Shown: positions 5,406 through 5,854 of the stretch, piece by piece
Numbering within the stretch: the first letter of the stretch is position 1
How the letters are laid out: each line of letters begins with the position of its first letter
DNA from: Thermoflexus sp.
Lineage (GTDB): Bacteria > Chloroflexota > Anaerolineae > B4-G1 > DUEL01
Length of the DNA: 5,854 nt
Direction of reading: 5' to 3'
NCBI GenBank assembly: GCA_028276215.1
Contig: JAPYWT010000176.1
Span: 1 to 5,854 of the forward strand
The notes under the pieces: generated by a model
What the model was told of the DNA's origin: nothing
What the model saw: only the letters and a program-made list of their open reading frames with translations
The model's database searches: none
Position numbers and translations under genes: made by a program

Positions 5406-5854
5406 GAATCGCCTCCCAGCGCCCCGCCAGTCTCTCCATGACCTGGGGGAGGGTGGTGTACTCCATTTCCTCCATCGGCAGCCGGTGGGGCTCAAAGGGG
5501 CCGTGGCGCCGGAAGTGGTCGGCGATGACGTTGCAGAGGCGGCGCGCCTCGTCAAAGCCGGGGTCGTCAAACATATCCCGCGGTCCCACCAGCCGGCCTC
5601 CGGCAATCTGGAAGCCCAGGCAGACGACGCGCGGCGGGCCGTCAAACCGGCTGGGGGTGGCGTGGTAGAGCGGTACGGGCATCAGCGGGCCGTAGTGGGA
5701 GCCCCGCATCCAGCCTTCCACGATGTGGGGCATGGTGAACGGCTCCAGTACCTCACCGACGGCCGGGAAATCCCCCTGGCTGCGGACAATGCAGACGGGG
5801 TCGTCCTTCCCCACGTACCGCCCGGCGATGAGGGAGAGGCGCTGGGTTGAGGAG
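5401..5854 (-). CDS. fbp: Fructose-1,6-bisphosphate aldolase/phosphatase, 5' end outside window
   Basis: The last 150 residues of an archaeal-type bifunctional FBP aldolase/phosphatase are visible. This Mg-dependent enzyme condenses dihydroxyacetone phosphate with glyceraldehyde 3-phosphate and dephosphorylates the product to fructose 6-phosphate, pulling carbon into gluconeogenesis. The signature YVGKDDP (visible residues 13-19) holds the Schiff-base lysine (Lys16) and metal-binding Asp17/Asp18. Setting Lys16 to Lys232 of the Thermoproteus neutrophilus enzyme places Tyr13 at Tyr229, Gln26 at Gln242, Arg50 at Arg266, Asp71 at Asp287 and Tyr132 (EMEYTTLP) at Tyr348. All these active-site residues are kept, without gaps, so the enzyme looks functional. 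The GTG at 5814 is the internal Val of YVGK, not a start; the frame runs off the right edge. The C-terminus ends normally, two residues after RWEA, with a stop supplied by heptamer array D. Confidence 0.97.
   Translation of the reverse strand, partial: SSTQRLSLIAGRYVGKDDPVCIVRSQGDFPAVGEVLEPFTMPHIVEGWMRGSHYGPLMPVPLYHATPSRFDGPPRVVCLGFQIAGGRLVGPRDMFDDPGFDEARRLCNVIADHFRRHGPFEPHRLPMEEMEYTTLPQVMERLAGRWEAIP

Overview
The window is GC-rich and carries four genes or gene remnants, all on the minus strand, so transcription runs from right to left. Read in that direction they are: the 3' part of an archaeal-type fructose-1,6-bisphosphate aldolase/phosphatase gene (fbp, runs off the right edge); a 103-codon remnant of a DUF1156-type DNA methylase; a complete gene for a xanthine dehydrogenase-family molybdenum-cofactor subunit (743 aa); and the first 736 codons of a tetratricopeptide-repeat protein that runs off the left edge. 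The plus strand has long open frames, but they are antisense shadows of these genes.

The bifunctional FBP aldolase/phosphatase, typical of archaea and deep-branching thermophilic bacteria, together with high GC, proper Shine-Dalgarno sites and dense families of short intergenic repeats, suggests a thermophilic bacterium, perhaps of the Chloroflexota (Anaerolineae-like). This placement is an inference; there is no rRNA or phylogenetic marker here to settle it.

The most unusual feature is what fills the space between genes. Four arrays of 7-bp tandem units occupy intergenic DNA. Three have the unit TTTCACG or its reverse complement (2423-2469, 4714-4776, 5357-5405). One has the unit GCTTATC (2223-2299). 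All keep one CG at a fixed phase in nearly every unit. They come within a few bases of coding signals: two arrays supply the stop codon of the upstream gene, one ends 2 nt from a stop codon, and two begin 4 nt from a Shine-Dalgarno sequence. Around them lie REP-like palindromes (CGCAGGCT-nnn-AGCCTGCG) at 2341-2384 and 4875-4895, and a nested inverted-repeat element at 5143-5290. One palindrome copy lies exactly in frame inside the methylase remnant, where recognisable homology ends.

I see no sign that the four genes form one functional system. The fbp product belongs to gluconeogenesis. The molybdenum subunit lacks its usual iron-sulfur and FAD partner genes nearby. The methylase remnant is probably the scar of a lost modification or defence gene. 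The TPR protein is probably a cytoplasmic scaffold of unknown role. The strongest candidate for something under-described is the family of gene-hugging heptamer arrays.
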